NCBI RefSeq assembly: GCF_029338355.1
Contig: NZ_CP119802.1
Location: 1,736,001-1,800,000 of the forward strand
Direction: 5' to 3'
Origin: Halosegnis marinus
GTDB taxonomy: Archaea; Halobacteriota; Halobacteria; Halobacteriales; Haloarculaceae
Length of the DNA: 64,000 nt
Under the pieces are notes generated by a model that had not been told where the DNA came from, did no database searches, and saw nothing but the letters and a program-made list of their open reading frames with translations. Within the stretch, counting starts at the first letter, position 1. Each line of letters begins with the position of its first letter. Of the stretch, positions 51,866-61,001 are shown piece by piece. Position numbers and translations under genes: made by a program.

Positions 51866-52357
51866 ATGACACAACCACGACAACAGGCGGGCGGTTACGG
51901 GACGATAGGGCCGATGGAACAACAGCAGGGGACCGTGACGGGACAGGGGTTCCCCGCCCCGGGGCCGGACATCACGCTCGAGGAGGCCATCAGCGAGGAG
52001 ATGCGCGTCGTGCTCCACGACTTCGTGGAGTCGGCGAACGTCGCCGAGTGGTGCGCCGACCGGTGTCTCGACGAGCAGGGCATGGCCGAGTGCGCCCGGC
52101 TCTGTCGGGACGTGGCCGACATCGCTCGGCTCAACGTCGAACTGCTCGCCCGCGACTCGGCGTTCGGCGCCGAGCTCGCCGAGGTGTTCGTCGTCGCGGC
52201 CGAGGCGGCCGCGCGGGAGTGCGCCCGCCACCCGACCAAGCACTGTCAGGAGTGTGCCGAGGTGCTCCCGCGGGCCGCGCGGGCCACCCGGAAGATGCTC
52301 GCTTCGTTCGAACAGGGCGGGCAGATACAGCCGGGACAGGGAATCGGGCAGTTCTGA
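51866..52357 (+). CDS. Cysteine-rich helical-bundle protein (Csp/DUF326-like)
   Basis: A 163-residue protein. Residues 1-32 and 147-163 are Gly/Gln/Pro low-complexity tails. The middle is four helices with seven Cys: 63 and 67, 76 and 80 (both C-X3-C), then 119, 127 and 130, plus His121 and His126. This recalls the four-helix-bundle copper storage protein family (Csp, DUF326), in which Cys line a bundle core and bind Cu(I). Cys are fewer than in canonical Csp1. It starts at ATG 51866, 70 bases after the Gln-rich gene, and both have similar tails, so they may interact. Confidence 0.7.
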   Translation: MTQPRQQAGGYGTIGPMEQQQGTVTGQGFPAPGPDITLEEAISEEMRVVLHDFVESANVAEWCADRCLDEQGMAECARLCRDVADIARLNVELLARDSAFGAELAEVFVVAAEAAARECARHPTKHCQECAEVLPRAARATRKMLASFEQGGQIQPGQGIGQF

Positions 52358-52509
52358 GGCCGGCGCCCGGCCCCCGAGCGGGCCTCGCGTCGCTGTTTTA
52401 TCCCCGATAGACGAGCGGTCGATTCGATGCGAACGCTCTTCCCCGACGTTCCGCCCCCCGGTGCCGTCCGTCCCCGAGCCGACGACCGGGTCGCCGCCGC
52501 GTCCCGGGG

Positions 52510-53856
52510 TCAGGCGTCCGAGCCCCGAGCGACGCCGAGGAGGACGCCGACTGTCCCGACGGTCAGCAGCGCGCCGAGCAGGAACGGCGCCGCCGCCGCG
52601 ACGACGTACAGCGCGGTCATCGCCGGCGGGCCGACGGTGCGTCCGAGCGAGCCGGCGCCCTGGGTGACGCCGAACGCGGTGCCCTGCTGTTCGTCGCTCG
52701 CCGTCCGGGAGACGACGGCCGCGATGCCGACGTTGAGCAGGCTGTTCCCCGTCGAGAGCAGCGCGAGCACGAGGAGGAGGACGATGAGCGCCGGCCCGGC
52801 ACCGAACGGCAGCGCGAGCGTGGGGAGCAGGTCGCCGAGCGGCGCGGCGAACGGCAGCGCCGCGAGCGCGACGGCCAGCATCGCGGCCCCGCCGACGGCC
52901 ATCCGCGCGTCCGCGACTCGTCGGGACACCTGCCGGACGACGACGCCCTGATTGAGCACGCCGAGGACGCCGATGTAGGTGAGCAGCAGCCCGGCACCCG
53001 ACTCGTCGTAGCCGAAGCTGTCGGCGACGAACGGGATGAACGCGACCTGCACGCCCGAGAACGCGACGGAGGCGACGAGGAAGACGACGACGAGCGGCCG
53101 GAGCGCGGCGTCCGCGAGCGCCTCGCGGAACGGGGCGACGATGCCGGGCGGGCCGGCCGTTCCGCGGGTCCGGTTCGGCTCGGGGAGCGCGACGGCCGCG
53201 GCCGCGAGCGCGAGCAGCGAGAAGGCCGCGGCGGCGAAGCTCGGGAGCGAGTAGGCGGTGGTCGGGACGAACGCCGGCAACAGGCCGTCGGCGGCCGCGA
53301 CGACGGGGTCGGAGGCGAACAGCGCGCCCAGCGCCGGCCCGAACACGAAGCCGAGGCCGAACGCCGCGCCCACGAGACCCAGGGCGCCGGCGCGGTCCTC
53401 TCTGGGAGTCACGTCCGCGACGTACGCCTGCGCGGCCGCGATGTTCCCGCCCATCGCCCCGGCGAGGCCGCGCGCGAGAAAGAGGACCGCGAGCGCCGCG
53501 ACGGGGCCGAACGCGCGGTCGGCCGCGCCGCCGAAGCCGAAGACGACCCACGCGACGGCCGCGCCCGCGAGCGACAGCATCAGGACGGGGCGGCGGCCCC
53601 GCTCGTCGGAGAGCCGACCGAGATACGGCGCGGCGAGGAACTGCGTCAGCGAGTAGGAGGCCGCGAGCAGGCCGATGAACACGTCCGAGACGCCGAACGA
53701 CCGCACGTAGAAGGGGAGGACCGGGATGACGATGCCGAAGCCGAGCAGGTCGATGAAGACGACGGCGATGACGGTCGCCAGCGCCCGCCGCCGGCCCGCC
53801 GGGGTCTCCGGCACGCTCCCGCCGCGCATCGACGCCGCCCGGTCGAGCAGACTCAC
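52510..53856 (-). CDS. MFS multidrug/tetracycline-type efflux transporter
   Basis: A 448-residue protein with 12 hydrophobic helices. Motif A is LGRLSDERGRRPVL, the antiporter region contains GAAFGLGFVFGPALGAL, and it begins VIAVVFIDLLGFGIVIPVLPFY as in TetA-like drug/H+ antiporters. A GTG start at 53856 or ATG at 53829 is possible; nothing decides. The substrate is unknown. It is divergent from the methyltransferase at 53931. Confidence 0.86.
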   Translation of the reverse strand: MSLLDRAASMRGGSVPETPAGRRRALATVIAVVFIDLLGFGIVIPVLPFYVRSFGVSDVFIGLLAASYSLTQFLAAPYLGRLSDERGRRPVLMLSLAGAAVAWVVFGFGGAADRAFGPVAALAVLFLARGLAGAMGGNIAAAQAYVADVTPREDRAGALGLVGAAFGLGFVFGPALGALFASDPVVAAADGLLPAFVPTTAYSLPSFAAAAFSLLALAAAAVALPEPNRTRGTAGPPGIVAPFREALADAALRPLVVVFLVASVAFSGVQVAFIPFVADSFGYDESGAGLLLTYIGVLGVLNQGVVVRQVSRRVADARMAVGGAAMLAVALAALPFAAPLGDLLPTLALPFGAGPALIVLLLVLALLSTGNSLLNVGIAAVVSRTASDEQQGTAFGVTQGAGSLGRTVGPPAMTALYVVAAAAPFLLGALLTVGTVGVLLGVARGSDA

Positions 53857-53901
53857 ATCGACCGTCCGCCGGCCGCCCGCTTCAGCGCGTCGGTCGGGGA
53901 G

Positions 53902-53911
53902 CCTATACTCG
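53902..53911 (+). promoter_or_regulatory. TATA-like element of methyltransferase gene
   Basis: CCTATACTCG lies about 25 bases before the ATG at 53931 and fits a leaderless transcript. Confidence 0.55.
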
Positions 53912-53930
53912 CGGGCCGCGTCCGTCGGGT

Positions 53931-54548
53931 ATGGACCCCGACGAGGTGCGCCGGGACTGGGCGGAGCGGTCCGGCGACTACTCGCCCGCGTACTACGCCG
54001 ACATCGGCCCCAACGAGGTGAGCGAGACGCTCGCCGAGGTGCTCGGCCACTACGTCGGCGAGGACGCCGCGATACTCGAACTCGGCTGTGCGTCGGGCCG
54101 CCACCTCGCGTACCTGCGCGACCACGGCTACGGGAACCTCGCCGGCATCGACGTGAACCCCGACTCGTTCGACGTGATGCGGGAGCGGTACCCCGGGCTC
54201 GCGGAGGCGGGCGAGTTCCGCGTCGCCGCCATCGAGGAGTACGTCCCCGACCTGCCGGACGACGCCTTCGACGTCGTCTTCGCCGTCGAGACGCTCCAGC
54301 ACGTGCCGCCCGACAACGAGTGGGTGTTCGACGAGATAGCCCGGGTTACGGGCGACCTCCTCATCACGGCCGAGAACGAGGGGAACGGCCCCCAGCGCGG
54401 CCGCGCCGAGGCTGCCGTCAGCTACGTGGATGACGACTTCCCCCTCTTCCACCGCAACTGGAAGGAGGTGTTCTCGGCGCGCGGGCTGGCACAGCTCATC
54501 CGCGAGCCGACGCCCCGCGACACGATTCGCGTGTTCCGCGCGCCCTAG
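53931..54548 (+). CDS. Class I SAM-dependent methyltransferase
   Basis: A 205-residue protein. The SAM-binding loop is ILELGCASGRHLAYL, the acidic motif II is LAGIDVNPDSFDV, and motif IV-like VVFAVETLQHVPP follows, with DNEWVFDEIARV. The fold is complete and of normal length. The methyl acceptor is unknown. It starts at ATG 53931 with a TATA-like element 25 bases upstream and its stop overlaps the convergent dtdA gene by four bases. Confidence 0.87.
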   Translation: MDPDEVRRDWAERSGDYSPAYYADIGPNEVSETLAEVLGHYVGEDAAILELGCASGRHLAYLRDHGYGNLAGIDVNPDSFDVMRERYPGLAEAGEFRVAAIEEYVPDLPDDAFDVVFAVETLQHVPPDNEWVFDEIARVTGDLLITAENEGNGPQRGRAEAAVSYVDDDFPLFHRNWKEVFSARGLAQLIREPTPRDTIRVFRAP

Positions 54549-55870
54549 TAGGCAAAGCGCAGTTCGCGCTCCTCGTGGACGGCGTGTGGCTCGATGGTCC
54601 GGCCGTCCACCTCGACGGCCTCGCCCGCGGCCAGTTTCCCGAACGCCGGCCCCTCGCCGACCCCGAGCGTCGCGGCCTTCTCCGGGACGAAGGTCTCCTC
54701 GCGGGCGAGGACCGCCCCGTCCGCTATCTCGACCGTGTCGTACTTCGCGCGCAGCACGTCGGCCAGCGCCGCGACGAGGTCGTCGGGAGTCGCCCCCGGC
54801 GCGAGCGCCACCCTGCCGACGGGTCGGGTCCCGCCCTGCTCCGTCTCGAACGCGAGCGCGACTCCGGCGACGGCGTCGCGCGCGGCGCCGGTATCGACGT
54901 TCGCCGCCTCCTCGACCAACTCGGCGGGCAGTTCGGTCGTCGCGAACTCCCCCTCGTACCCCGCCCCGGGGTCGCCGAATCGGAGGCCCTCGTCCACGGG
55001 TGCGAGCGCCGACTCCAGTTCCTCGACCGTCCCGAGCGGGACGCCCGTCGTCTCGCGCGCCCACGTCTCGGAGACGACGCGGTAGCCGAGGTCGTCGATG
55101 ACCTCGCGCAGGACGGGCCGGTCGCCCTCCACGAGCGCGTGCTCGGCCGCGGAGCGCTCGAAGGCGGCGGCGACGACACCGCGTGCCTCGCGCGGGTGGG
55201 CCATGTCCTCTAGCGACCAGTCGGCGAGGACGTGGCCGACGGCCCAGTCCGTCTCGCGGACGACGCGCTCGAACCGCGGGGCGTAGTGACCGCCGCCGAA
55301 CCCCACCAGCTGGCGCTCGCGGTCGGGCGCGACGCCGCGGCAGTCGAGTATCGCCCGCGCGACGGCCGACGCGCCCTCGGGGTCGTCCCACTGTTCGTCG
55401 TCGCTCCCGAGTTCCACGAACAGCGACGGCACGTCGAGGTCCGTCGGCCCGTGGTGGGTACACTCCATCGCGACGCCGTACCCCTCGGGCGCGTGCTCGT
55501 CGAACGCGGAGAGCAGGGCCGAGAGCGCGTTCGGGGCCGCGCGGGCGAACGACTCGGCCTCGCCACCGAACTCCGCGGGGCCGGGGTTGCCGGTCGGGTG
55601 TGCGGTGAGCAGCGGCCCGGTGTCGCCGGAGTGGCGCGACGCGACGAACAGCAGGTCCGGGTCGTCGAACGCCTCCGCCAGCCCCTCGGCGCGGATGTGC
55701 AGTTCGTCGAACGTCCGTAGCTCCGCGCCCCCGGTGCGGTAGTAGGTGCCGCCGCCCGCGGCGTCCGCCCTGTCGGCGTCCTCGTGGTCGGTCCAGTCGC
55801 CGAGCGCGAGCAGTCGCTCGCCGATGTGTTCGGACGCCCGGTCCGCCCGCGAGACGACGACGGCTAGCAT
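54545..55870 (-). CDS. dtdA: D-aminoacyl-tRNA deacylase, archaeal/plant type
   Basis: A 441-residue DTD2/GEK1-type protein, normal in length for halophiles. Motifs are FVASRHSGDTGPLLTAHPTGN, FGGGHYAPRFE (metal/active region), TTGVPLGTVEELE and a C-terminal catalytic FAY end. The enzyme removes D-amino acids mischarged on tRNA. The start is ATG 55870, which begins MLAVVVSRADRASEHI. The gene lies between the methyltransferase (convergent) and the metal ATPase (same strand, 52 bases upstream). Confidence 0.92.
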   Translation of the reverse strand: MLAVVVSRADRASEHIGERLLALGDWTDHEDADRADAAGGGTYYRTGGAELRTFDELHIRAEGLAEAFDDPDLLFVASRHSGDTGPLLTAHPTGNPGPAEFGGEAESFARAAPNALSALLSAFDEHAPEGYGVAMECTHHGPTDLDVPSLFVELGSDDEQWDDPEGASAVARAILDCRGVAPDRERQLVGFGGGHYAPRFERVVRETDWAVGHVLADWSLEDMAHPREARGVVAAAFERSAAEHALVEGDRPVLREVIDDLGYRVVSETWARETTGVPLGTVEELESALAPVDEGLRFGDPGAGYEGEFATTELPAELVEEAANVDTGAARDAVAGVALAFETEQGGTRPVGRVALAPGATPDDLVAALADVLRAKYDTVEIADGAVLAREETFVPEKAATLGVGEGPAFGKLAAGEAVEVDGRTIEPHAVHEERELRFAY

Positions 55871-55922
55871 CGCTTCCGGGTCGGGGGCGGGCCGGCAAAG
55901 CCCCTGCGACCCGCGGCGGCGC

Positions 55923-58103
55923 TCACCGGTAGGCCAGCAGCCGGAGCCCGTTCAGCGAGACGAGGACGGTCGACCCCTCGTGCCCGACGACGGCGAGCGG
56001 AAGCGGGATGCCCCGCAGGAGTATCGCCCCCACCATCAGGGCGATCGCGCCGAACGCGACGGCGAGGTTGACCGTCAGCGTCCGCCGCGTCCGCCGCCCC
56101 AGCCCCAACACGTAGGGTATCTTGCCCAGGTCGTCGCCCATCAACACGACGTCGGCGGTTTCGAGCGCGACGTCCGTCCCGGCGCCGCCCATCGCGATGC
56201 CGAGGTCGGCCGTCGCGAGCGCCGGCGCGTCGTTGACGCCGTCCCCGACCATCGCGACGGTGTCGTACCGCGTCGCCAGCTCCTCGACGGTCGCCACCTT
56301 CTCCTCGGGCAGGAGTTCCGCCCGCACCTCGTCGATGCCGACCGCCTCGCCGATGCGTCGCGCCACCCGCTCGTTGTCGCCGGTCAGCATCAGTATCCGC
56401 TCCACACCCAGCGACCGGAGGTCGGCGACCATCTCGGCGGCCCCGGGCCGCAGGGTGTCGGTGTACGCGAGCCACCCCAGCACGCGCGCGGTACCGTCCG
56501 TCTCGCGCACGACGAGGACGCTCGTCTTCCCCTCCGATTCGAGCGCGGCCAGCCGCTCCAGCCCGCGGTCCAGCCCCTCGACGGTCCCGTCGAGGACCGT
56601 CTCGACGTAGCTCCGGTTCCCGATGTGGACCGTGCCGTCCCCGACCGCCGCCCGGACGCCCTTCCCGGCCACGGCCCGGAAGTCGCGCGCCTCGGGGACG
56701 TCGAGCGCCCGGTCCTCGGCCGCCCGTACCGTCGCCCGCGCGAGGTGGTGTTCGGAGCGGCCCTGGACGGCGGCGGCGAGCGCGAGCAGGTCGCTTTCGC
56801 CCTCCGCCCCGTCGCGGACGAGCACGTCGGTCAGTTCCGTGTCGCCCCGGGTGAGCGTCCCCGTCTTGTCGAACGCCACGGCGTCGACGGTCGCCGCCGC
56901 CTCGACGTGTTCGCCGCCCTTGAACAGGACGCCCTGCCGGCCGCCCGAGGCGATGGCCGACAGCACCGCGGCGGGCGTCGAGATGATGACCGCACACGGG
57001 GAGGCGGCGACCATCAGCGTCATCGCGCGGTAGAACGCCCCCGTGAACTCGCTGCCGAGCGACAGCGGGACGGCGACGGCCGCGACCGTGAGTCCGAACA
57101 CACCGAGCACGTACGGCTGTTCCAGGCGGTCGATGAGCCGCTGGGTCGGGGCCTTCTCGCTCTGCGCGCGCTCGACCATGTGGATGAGCCGCGTGATGGC
57201 CGACTCGTGTGCCCGCCGCGTGGTCTCTATCTCCAGACTCCCGCCCTCGTTGATGGTCCCGGCGAACACCTCGTCGCCGGGCCCCTTCGCGACCGGCATC
57301 GACTCGCCGGTGAGCGACGCCTGGTCCACCGCGCTCTCGCCGGCCACGACGACGCCGTCGAGCGGCACCCTGTCGCCCGGCCGGACGACGAACACGTCGC
57401 CGACCGCCACCTCGTCTATCGGGACGGCCGTCTCCGACCCGTCGCGTATCACTCGCGCGGACTCCGGGCGCATCTCGACGAGCGACTCGATGGCGCGCCG
57501 CGACCGGCCGATGGCGTAGTGCTGGAGCGTGTTCGACAGCGAGAACAGGAACAGCAGCATCGCCCCCTCGAACGGCGCCCCGATGGAGAGCGCGCCGAGC
57601 GCGGCGACGATCATCAGCAGGTCGATGTCGACGGCTCGGTGCCGCAGCGTCTCGACCGCGCCCCGGAGCCCGTACCAGCCGCCGAAGGCGTACGCCGCGC
57701 CGTAGCCCAGCCACGCCAGCGCCCGCGGCCCGTCGAGCCACCCGGTCGCGAGGCCGACACCCATCCCGACGAGCGCGAGCGCGGTGAAGACGACCTCGCG
57801 CCGCAGGTCCGTTCCCGTCCCCGCGTCCGCCCCCTCCGACGCCGGGCCGTCGGTGACGGGCACGTCGTGGTCGCGTACCAGCCGTTCGAGCGCGTCCTCG
57901 GTGACGGCCTCCGCGTCGTAGCTGATGCGGACGGTTCCGGTGCGGAACGACACGTCCGCGTCGTGGACGCCGGGCGTCCCCGCGAGCGCCCGCTCGATGG
58001 AGCGCGCCCCTGCGTCACCGCGCCCGCCCCGGCGCGCGACGGGGATGACACACACCGACGGACGCGCCGGTTCCTCTGGACGCGCGGAGGCGTCGGAACT
58101 CAT
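55923..58103 (-). CDS. Heavy-metal P-type ATPase, P1B-4-like
   Basis: A 726-residue metal pump. It has an N-terminal ferredoxin-like (HMA) fold at about 35-85 that lacks the usual CxxC, about 6-8 membrane helices, an A-domain LTGESMPVAKG, the metal-site motif SPC (about residues 366-368) instead of CPC, phosphorylation motif DKTGT (about 411-415), ATP-binding GDGVNDAPAL, and HEGSTVLVSLN at about 706 in the last helix. SPC plus HEGS/T marks the P1B-4 group, which exports Co2+, Fe2+, Zn2+ or related ions. The start is ATG 58103. Its start overlaps the stop of the universal stress protein gene (ATGA). Confidence 0.9.
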   Translation of the reverse strand: MSSDASARPEEPARPSVCVIPVARRGGRGDAGARSIERALAGTPGVHDADVSFRTGTVRISYDAEAVTEDALERLVRDHDVPVTDGPASEGADAGTGTDLRREVVFTALALVGMGVGLATGWLDGPRALAWLGYGAAYAFGGWYGLRGAVETLRHRAVDIDLLMIVAALGALSIGAPFEGAMLLFLFSLSNTLQHYAIGRSRRAIESLVEMRPESARVIRDGSETAVPIDEVAVGDVFVVRPGDRVPLDGVVVAGESAVDQASLTGESMPVAKGPGDEVFAGTINEGGSLEIETTRRAHESAITRLIHMVERAQSEKAPTQRLIDRLEQPYVLGVFGLTVAAVAVPLSLGSEFTGAFYRAMTLMVAASPCAVIISTPAAVLSAIASGGRQGVLFKGGEHVEAAATVDAVAFDKTGTLTRGDTELTDVLVRDGAEGESDLLALAAAVQGRSEHHLARATVRAAEDRALDVPEARDFRAVAGKGVRAAVGDGTVHIGNRSYVETVLDGTVEGLDRGLERLAALESEGKTSVLVVRETDGTARVLGWLAYTDTLRPGAAEMVADLRSLGVERILMLTGDNERVARRIGEAVGIDEVRAELLPEEKVATVEELATRYDTVAMVGDGVNDAPALATADLGIAMGGAGTDVALETADVVLMGDDLGKIPYVLGLGRRTRRTLTVNLAVAFGAIALMVGAILLRGIPLPLAVVGHEGSTVLVSLNGLRLLAYR

Positions 58104-58528
58104 CGGACGACGGTCACCGGCCGCCGGCCGTCCCGTACCACCCGCTCGGCCACGCTCCCGAGGAGCGCCCGCTCGATGCCCTCGCGCCCGTGGCTCCCCA
58201 GCAGTATCAGGTCGACGTCGTGGTCCTCGGCGTAGTCGAGTATCGCCCGCGCGGGCCGGCCGACCGTCGTCGCCGTCGCGAGTTCGACACCGTGTTCGTC
58301 CGCGATACCCCGCGCCTCCTCGTGAATCTCCGCCGCCCGCTCCCGTGCCCGCTCGTACCAGCCGTCGGCGACGGGAAGCCCCCCGGCCTCCGCGGCGACT
58401 ATCGAATCGACCGGGTCGATGACGTGGAGGGTCGTGACGGACGCCCCCGGGAAGTTCTCGACGGCGTAGCGGACGGCGCGGCGGGCGAGCGGCGAGCCGT
58501 CGACGGGAACGAGAAGGCTGTCCGGCAT
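58100..58528 (-). CDS. Universal stress protein (UspA family)
   Basis: A 142-residue single-domain Usp. SLLVPVDGSPLARRAVRYAV opens the fold and the ATP-binding loop is GSHGREGIERALLGSVAERVV (G-X2-G-X9-G-S/A). Its TGA overlaps the ATG of the metal ATPase, so the two are cotranscribed and translated together, suggesting that the protein serves metal or oxidative stress. A TATA-like element (minus strand CATATGTT around 58548-58558) lies about 25 bases before ATG 58528. Confidence 0.88.
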   Translation of the reverse strand: MPDSLLVPVDGSPLARRAVRYAVENFPGASVTTLHVIDPVDSIVAAEAGGLPVADGWYERARERAAEIHEEARGIADEHGVELATATTVGRPARAILDYAEDHDVDLILLGSHGREGIERALLGSVAERVVRDGRRPVTVVR

Positions 58529-58763
58529 ACCGGTGATGTGCCACGTGAACATATGAGAATACCGCTCGGGGGGCCGGGCCGCTTCGGGACCGCGTCCGTC
58601 GCGGTCGCGCCGCTCGGCAGTCCGGTCGTCGCCCCGGTTCCCGGCCGCTCCCGCCTCCTCCGGGCGGCTTTCGGACGCTCCCTCTCTTCGCCTTTCGCGG
58701 CCGGAACACCGATTTGCTATCGCAGTATATCGTTTATGTTTCCTCGCCTCCCCCGCCGGGCGG

Positions 58764-58773
58764 GCGTATTTTG
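58764..58773 (+). promoter_or_regulatory. TATA-like element of the DUF5788-polX operon
   Basis: GGCGTATTTT lies about 26-35 bases before the ATG at 58799. Confidence 0.45.
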
Positions 58774-58798
58774 GTCCCACGGCCCCTCGCTCCGGCCA

Positions 58799-59236
58799 AT
58801 GAAGGAGTACGAGCGGGAGATACTGCTCGAACGCATCGGGCGGGAGTCGGCCACCGTCGGCGCCGAGATCCCCGAACGCATCGAGGTGCAGGGGGAGGAG
58901 ATCGACCTGCGCTCGTTCGTCTTCGAGATAAAGCGGCGCGACACGGTCCCCGCGGGCGAGCGCGAGCGCGTCGAGCGGGCGAAGAAGAACCTCCGGCGCG
59001 AGCGCCTCCAGCGGAAACAGCGAATCGAGGAGGACGAGGTGAACTTCGAGGAGGGGGAGGCCCTCGCCGCGGCCGTCATCGGCATCGACCGCGCGCTCAA
59101 CGCCCTCGAATCGCTGAACCCCGCGGGCATCGAGACGGAGCGCGACCGCCAGGAGGCGATGGACACCAAGCGGTGGATGAACTTCCTCAAGCAGGCGCTC
59201 GGCGAGGAGAGCGGCTCCCGGCTGGGTGGCCGATGA
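58799..59236 (+). CDS. DUF5788 family protein
   Basis: A 145-residue, charged, mostly helical protein. Blocks such as MKEYEREILLERIGRE, IDLRSFVFEIKRRDTVP, AKKNLRRERLQRKQRI and GIDRALNALESL match the haloarchaeal DUF5788 family that is found beside polX. The abundance of Arg, Lys and Glu suggests that it binds nucleic acid or a large complex, though this is inference. Its stop shares the ATGA overlap with the PolX start, so the two are likely to work in one pathway, perhaps DNA repair. Confidence 0.85.
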   Translation: MKEYEREILLERIGRESATVGAEIPERIEVQGEEIDLRSFVFEIKRRDTVPAGERERVERAKKNLRRERLQRKQRIEEDEVNFEEGEALAAAVIGIDRALNALESLNPAGIETERDRQEAMDTKRWMNFLKQALGEESGSRLGGR

Positions 59237-60963
59237 GCCGGAACGCGGAGGTGGCCGACCGGCTGGACGAGATGGCCGACCGGCTGGAGGCGCTCGGCGT
59301 CGAGTACAAGCCGCGCGCCTACCGGCAGGCGGCCGACAACATCCGCGGGCACACCGTCGCCATCGAGACCCTCGCCGAGCGGGGGCGGGACGCGGTCGAA
59401 GAGATAGACCGGGTCGGGGAGGCCATCGCCGCGAAGGTCGTCGAGTACGTCGAGACCGGGGAGATAGCGGAACTGGAGGAGCTCCGCGACGACCTGCCGG
59501 TCGACATCGGGGCGCTGATGCGGGTCGAGGGGGTCGGTCCCAAGACCGTCGCGGACCTCTACGAGGCGCTCGGGGTCCGCGACCTCGACGACCTCGAAGC
59601 CGCCGCGGAGGCCGGCGAGATACGGGAGGTGAAGGGGTTCGGCCCGAAGACGGAGGAGAACATCCTCGACAACATCGAGTTCGCCCGCGAGAGCCACGAG
59701 CGGGCGCTGTTGGGCGAGGCACAGCCGCTCGCGGAGCGCGTCCTCGACCACCTGCGCGACCACGGGGCCGTGACGGCCGCCGACACCGCCGGTTCCCTTC
59801 GTCGGTGGCGGCCGACGGTCGGCGACGTGGACGTGCTCGTCGCCAGCGACGCGGGCGAGGCGGTCGTGGAGCACTTCACCGAGTTCGACGCGGAGGTCAT
59901 CGAGGCGGGGACCTCGAAGGCGAGCCTCCGGGCCGACGGGATGCGCGTGGACCTCCGGGTGGTCGTGGAGGCGGAGTGGGGCGCCGCGCTCCAGTACTTC
60001 ACGGGGAGCCGCGACCACAACATCGTCCTGCGCAACCGCGCCATCGAGCGCGACCTGAAGGTGAACGAGTACGGCGTCTTCGACGTGTCGGGGGTCGAGG
60101 ACCCCGACGCCGGCCAGCGGGTGGGCGAGCGCGTCGCGGGCGGGACGGAGGCGTCGATGTACGAGGCGCTCGACCTCCCTCTCATTCCTCCCGAACTGCG
60201 CGAGGACCGCGGCGAGGTCGCCGCCGCCGACGCGGGCGACCTCCCCGACCTCGTGGCGCTCGGCGACCTGCGGGGCGACCTCCACACCCACACGGACGCC
60301 TCCGACGGCGACGAGTCGGTCGCGGGGATGCTCGCGGGCGCGGCCGAGTTCGGCCACGACTACCTCGCCGTCACCGACCACGCCACCGGGCCGGGGATGG
60401 TCGGCGGGGTCGGCGTCTCCGATGACGAACTGCTCGCCGTCGCCGAGGAGGTGCGCGCGGCCGACAGCGAGGTCCGGGCGTTCACCGGGGTCGAGGCGAA
60501 CATCGCCGCCGACGGGAGCGTGAGCGTCGCGGACGACGTGCTCGCGGAACTCGACTGCGTCGTCGCCTCCCCGCACGCCGCGCTCGACGGCGACGGCACC
60601 GACCGGCTGGTGGCCGCCGCCGAACACCCCGCGGTGAACGTCCTCGGCCACCCGACCGGCCGCCTGCTCAACCGTCGGGCGGGGCTGGACATCGACATCG
60701 ACGCGGTCGCCGCGGCCGCCGCCGCGAACGACACCGCGCTCGAGATCAACGCCAACCCCCACCGGCTGGACCTCCGGGGCGGCTACGTCAAGGCCGCCGT
60801 CGATGCCGGCGCGACCATCGCCGTGAACACCGACGCCCACCGGCCGGCCGCGTTCGACTACCTCCGGTTCGGCGTCCACACCGCCCGGCGCGGGTGGGCC
60901 GAGGCCGCGGACGTGCTCAACGCGCGCGACGCCGACGGGGTGGCCGACTTCCTCGGCCTGTAG
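59233..60963 (+). CDS. polX: Family X DNA polymerase with PHP domain (PolX)
   Basis: A 576-residue PolX. Order: 8-kDa-like N-terminal domain (about 1-75), helix-hairpin-helix GVGPKTVADLYEALG (about 95-110), nucleotidyltransferase core with GDVDVL (Asp198 and Asp200) and third acid in MRVDLRVV, then a PHP domain with DLHTHTDASDG (His351, His353) and SPHAAL and NTDAHRP. The PHP domain gives 3'-5' exonuclease or AP endonuclease activity in related enzymes. Base-excision repair synthesis is the likely role. It overlaps the DUF5788 gene by four bases. Confidence 0.93.
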   Translation: MSRNAEVADRLDEMADRLEALGVEYKPRAYRQAADNIRGHTVAIETLAERGRDAVEEIDRVGEAIAAKVVEYVETGEIAELEELRDDLPVDIGALMRVEGVGPKTVADLYEALGVRDLDDLEAAAEAGEIREVKGFGPKTEENILDNIEFARESHERALLGEAQPLAERVLDHLRDHGAVTAADTAGSLRRWRPTVGDVDVLVASDAGEAVVEHFTEFDAEVIEAGTSKASLRADGMRVDLRVVVEAEWGAALQYFTGSRDHNIVLRNRAIERDLKVNEYGVFDVSGVEDPDAGQRVGERVAGGTEASMYEALDLPLIPPELREDRGEVAAADAGDLPDLVALGDLRGDLHTHTDASDGDESVAGMLAGAAEFGHDYLAVTDHATGPGMVGGVGVSDDELLAVAEEVRAADSEVRAFTGVEANIAADGSVSVADDVLAELDCVVASPHAALDGDGTDRLVAAAEHPAVNVLGHPTGRLLNRRAGLDIDIDAVAAAAAANDTALEINANPHRLDLRGGYVKAAVDAGATIAVNTDAHRPAAFDYLRFGVHTARRGWAEAADVLNARDADGVADFLGL

Positions 60964-61001
60964 CGGGAAGACCTATGCCCGCGACGCCGCTTCCCCCGAC
61001 G

